Translations under genes and position numbers: made by a program
Shown: positions 49,892 to 49,936 of the stretch, in pieces
Layout: each line of letters starts with the position of its first letter
How positions within the stretch are numbered: the stretch's first letter is position 1
Notes under the pieces: model-generated
The model's input: the letters and a program-made list of their open reading frames with translations, nothing else
What the model was told of the DNA's origin: nothing
Database searches by the model: none
Source: an uncultured Dorea sp.
GTDB lineage: Bacteria > Bacillota > Clostridia > Lachnospirales > Lachnospiraceae
Assembly (NCBI GenBank): GCA_910579925.1
Contig: CAJTVY010000025.1
Location: 1 to 49,936 of the forward strand
DNA: 49,936 bases
Direction of reading: 5' to 3'

Positions 49892-49936
49892 TATATAAGT
49901 GTGGACAGGAAAAGTTGAACAATCTATACTATCAAG

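Noticed and set aside
1..49936. CRISPR arrays, rRNA or tRNA genes
   Set aside because: No regularly spaced direct repeats and no recognisable tRNA or rRNA sequence were found by reading through the window; an unaided reading could miss a tRNA.

Overview
The window looks like a chromosomal segment of a spore-forming, probably motile anaerobe of the Lachnospiraceae (Clostridium cluster XIVa). The reasons are family-level protein resemblance, AGGAGG-type ribosome binding sites, HPr kinase, class III fructose bisphosphatase, a CotJC spore-coat gene remnant, a chemoreceptor and a fermentative Hdr-type redox operon. The species cannot be fixed from the sequence alone.

Layout. 1-1429: a hairpin-rich non-coding stretch, then a decayed CTP synthase gene with several internal deletions and frameshifts. 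1467-22158: housekeeping genes: DUF1846 protein, FtsH, UvrC, HprK, ROK glucokinase, a bifunctional penicillin-binding protein, a YigZ/IMPACT protein, long HPF, a PsiE-like membrane protein, an aldo/keto reductase, a PAP2 phosphatase with TypA/BipA, an SSB-like protein, DapA, DapB and class III FBPase. 22312: an Asn/Asp-rich lipoprotein.

22851-35943 is the centrepiece. Twelve same-strand genes encode an NAD-dependent dehydrogenase with the malate-type specificity arginine, HdrB, HdrC, HdrA, an MvhD/FlxD-like protein, two iron-sulfur FlxC/FlxB-like proteins, an NAD(P)H-binding FlxA-like flavoprotein, a soluble two-subunit fumarate-reductase-like enzyme, both subunits of class I fumarase, and an AspT/SucE-type exporter. 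Read together they form a reductive C4 branch, oxaloacetate to malate to fumarate to succinate and then export. An NADH-oxidising, probably flavin-bifurcating Hdr-Flx complex is the likely electron donor. Two tandem 18-bp near-matches to the Rex (NADH/NAD+ sensor) operator overlap or adjoin the promoter of the first gene, which fits redox control. Two strongly structured intergenic segments divide the operon into modules.

36061-46533: a small hypothetical protein, a PbuG-type purine permease with a short structured leader, an ABC transporter of the FtsX-permease type followed by its own OmpR-type response regulator and sensor kinase, a chemoreceptor with a CZB-like zinc signature, and a GNAT acetyltransferase.

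46602-49936 is a mobile-element scar zone. A compact element of about 2.4 kb (large serine recombinase, a 54-codon ORF, an XRE regulator) lies exactly inside cotJC. Both junctions can be read, and the attB and attP sites can be reconstructed; attP has perfect 11-bp inverted arms. The remaining cotJC piece is cut again near 49226, beyond which lies a truncated thioester-domain (TQXA-type) surface adhesin of the kind carried by integrative conjugative elements.
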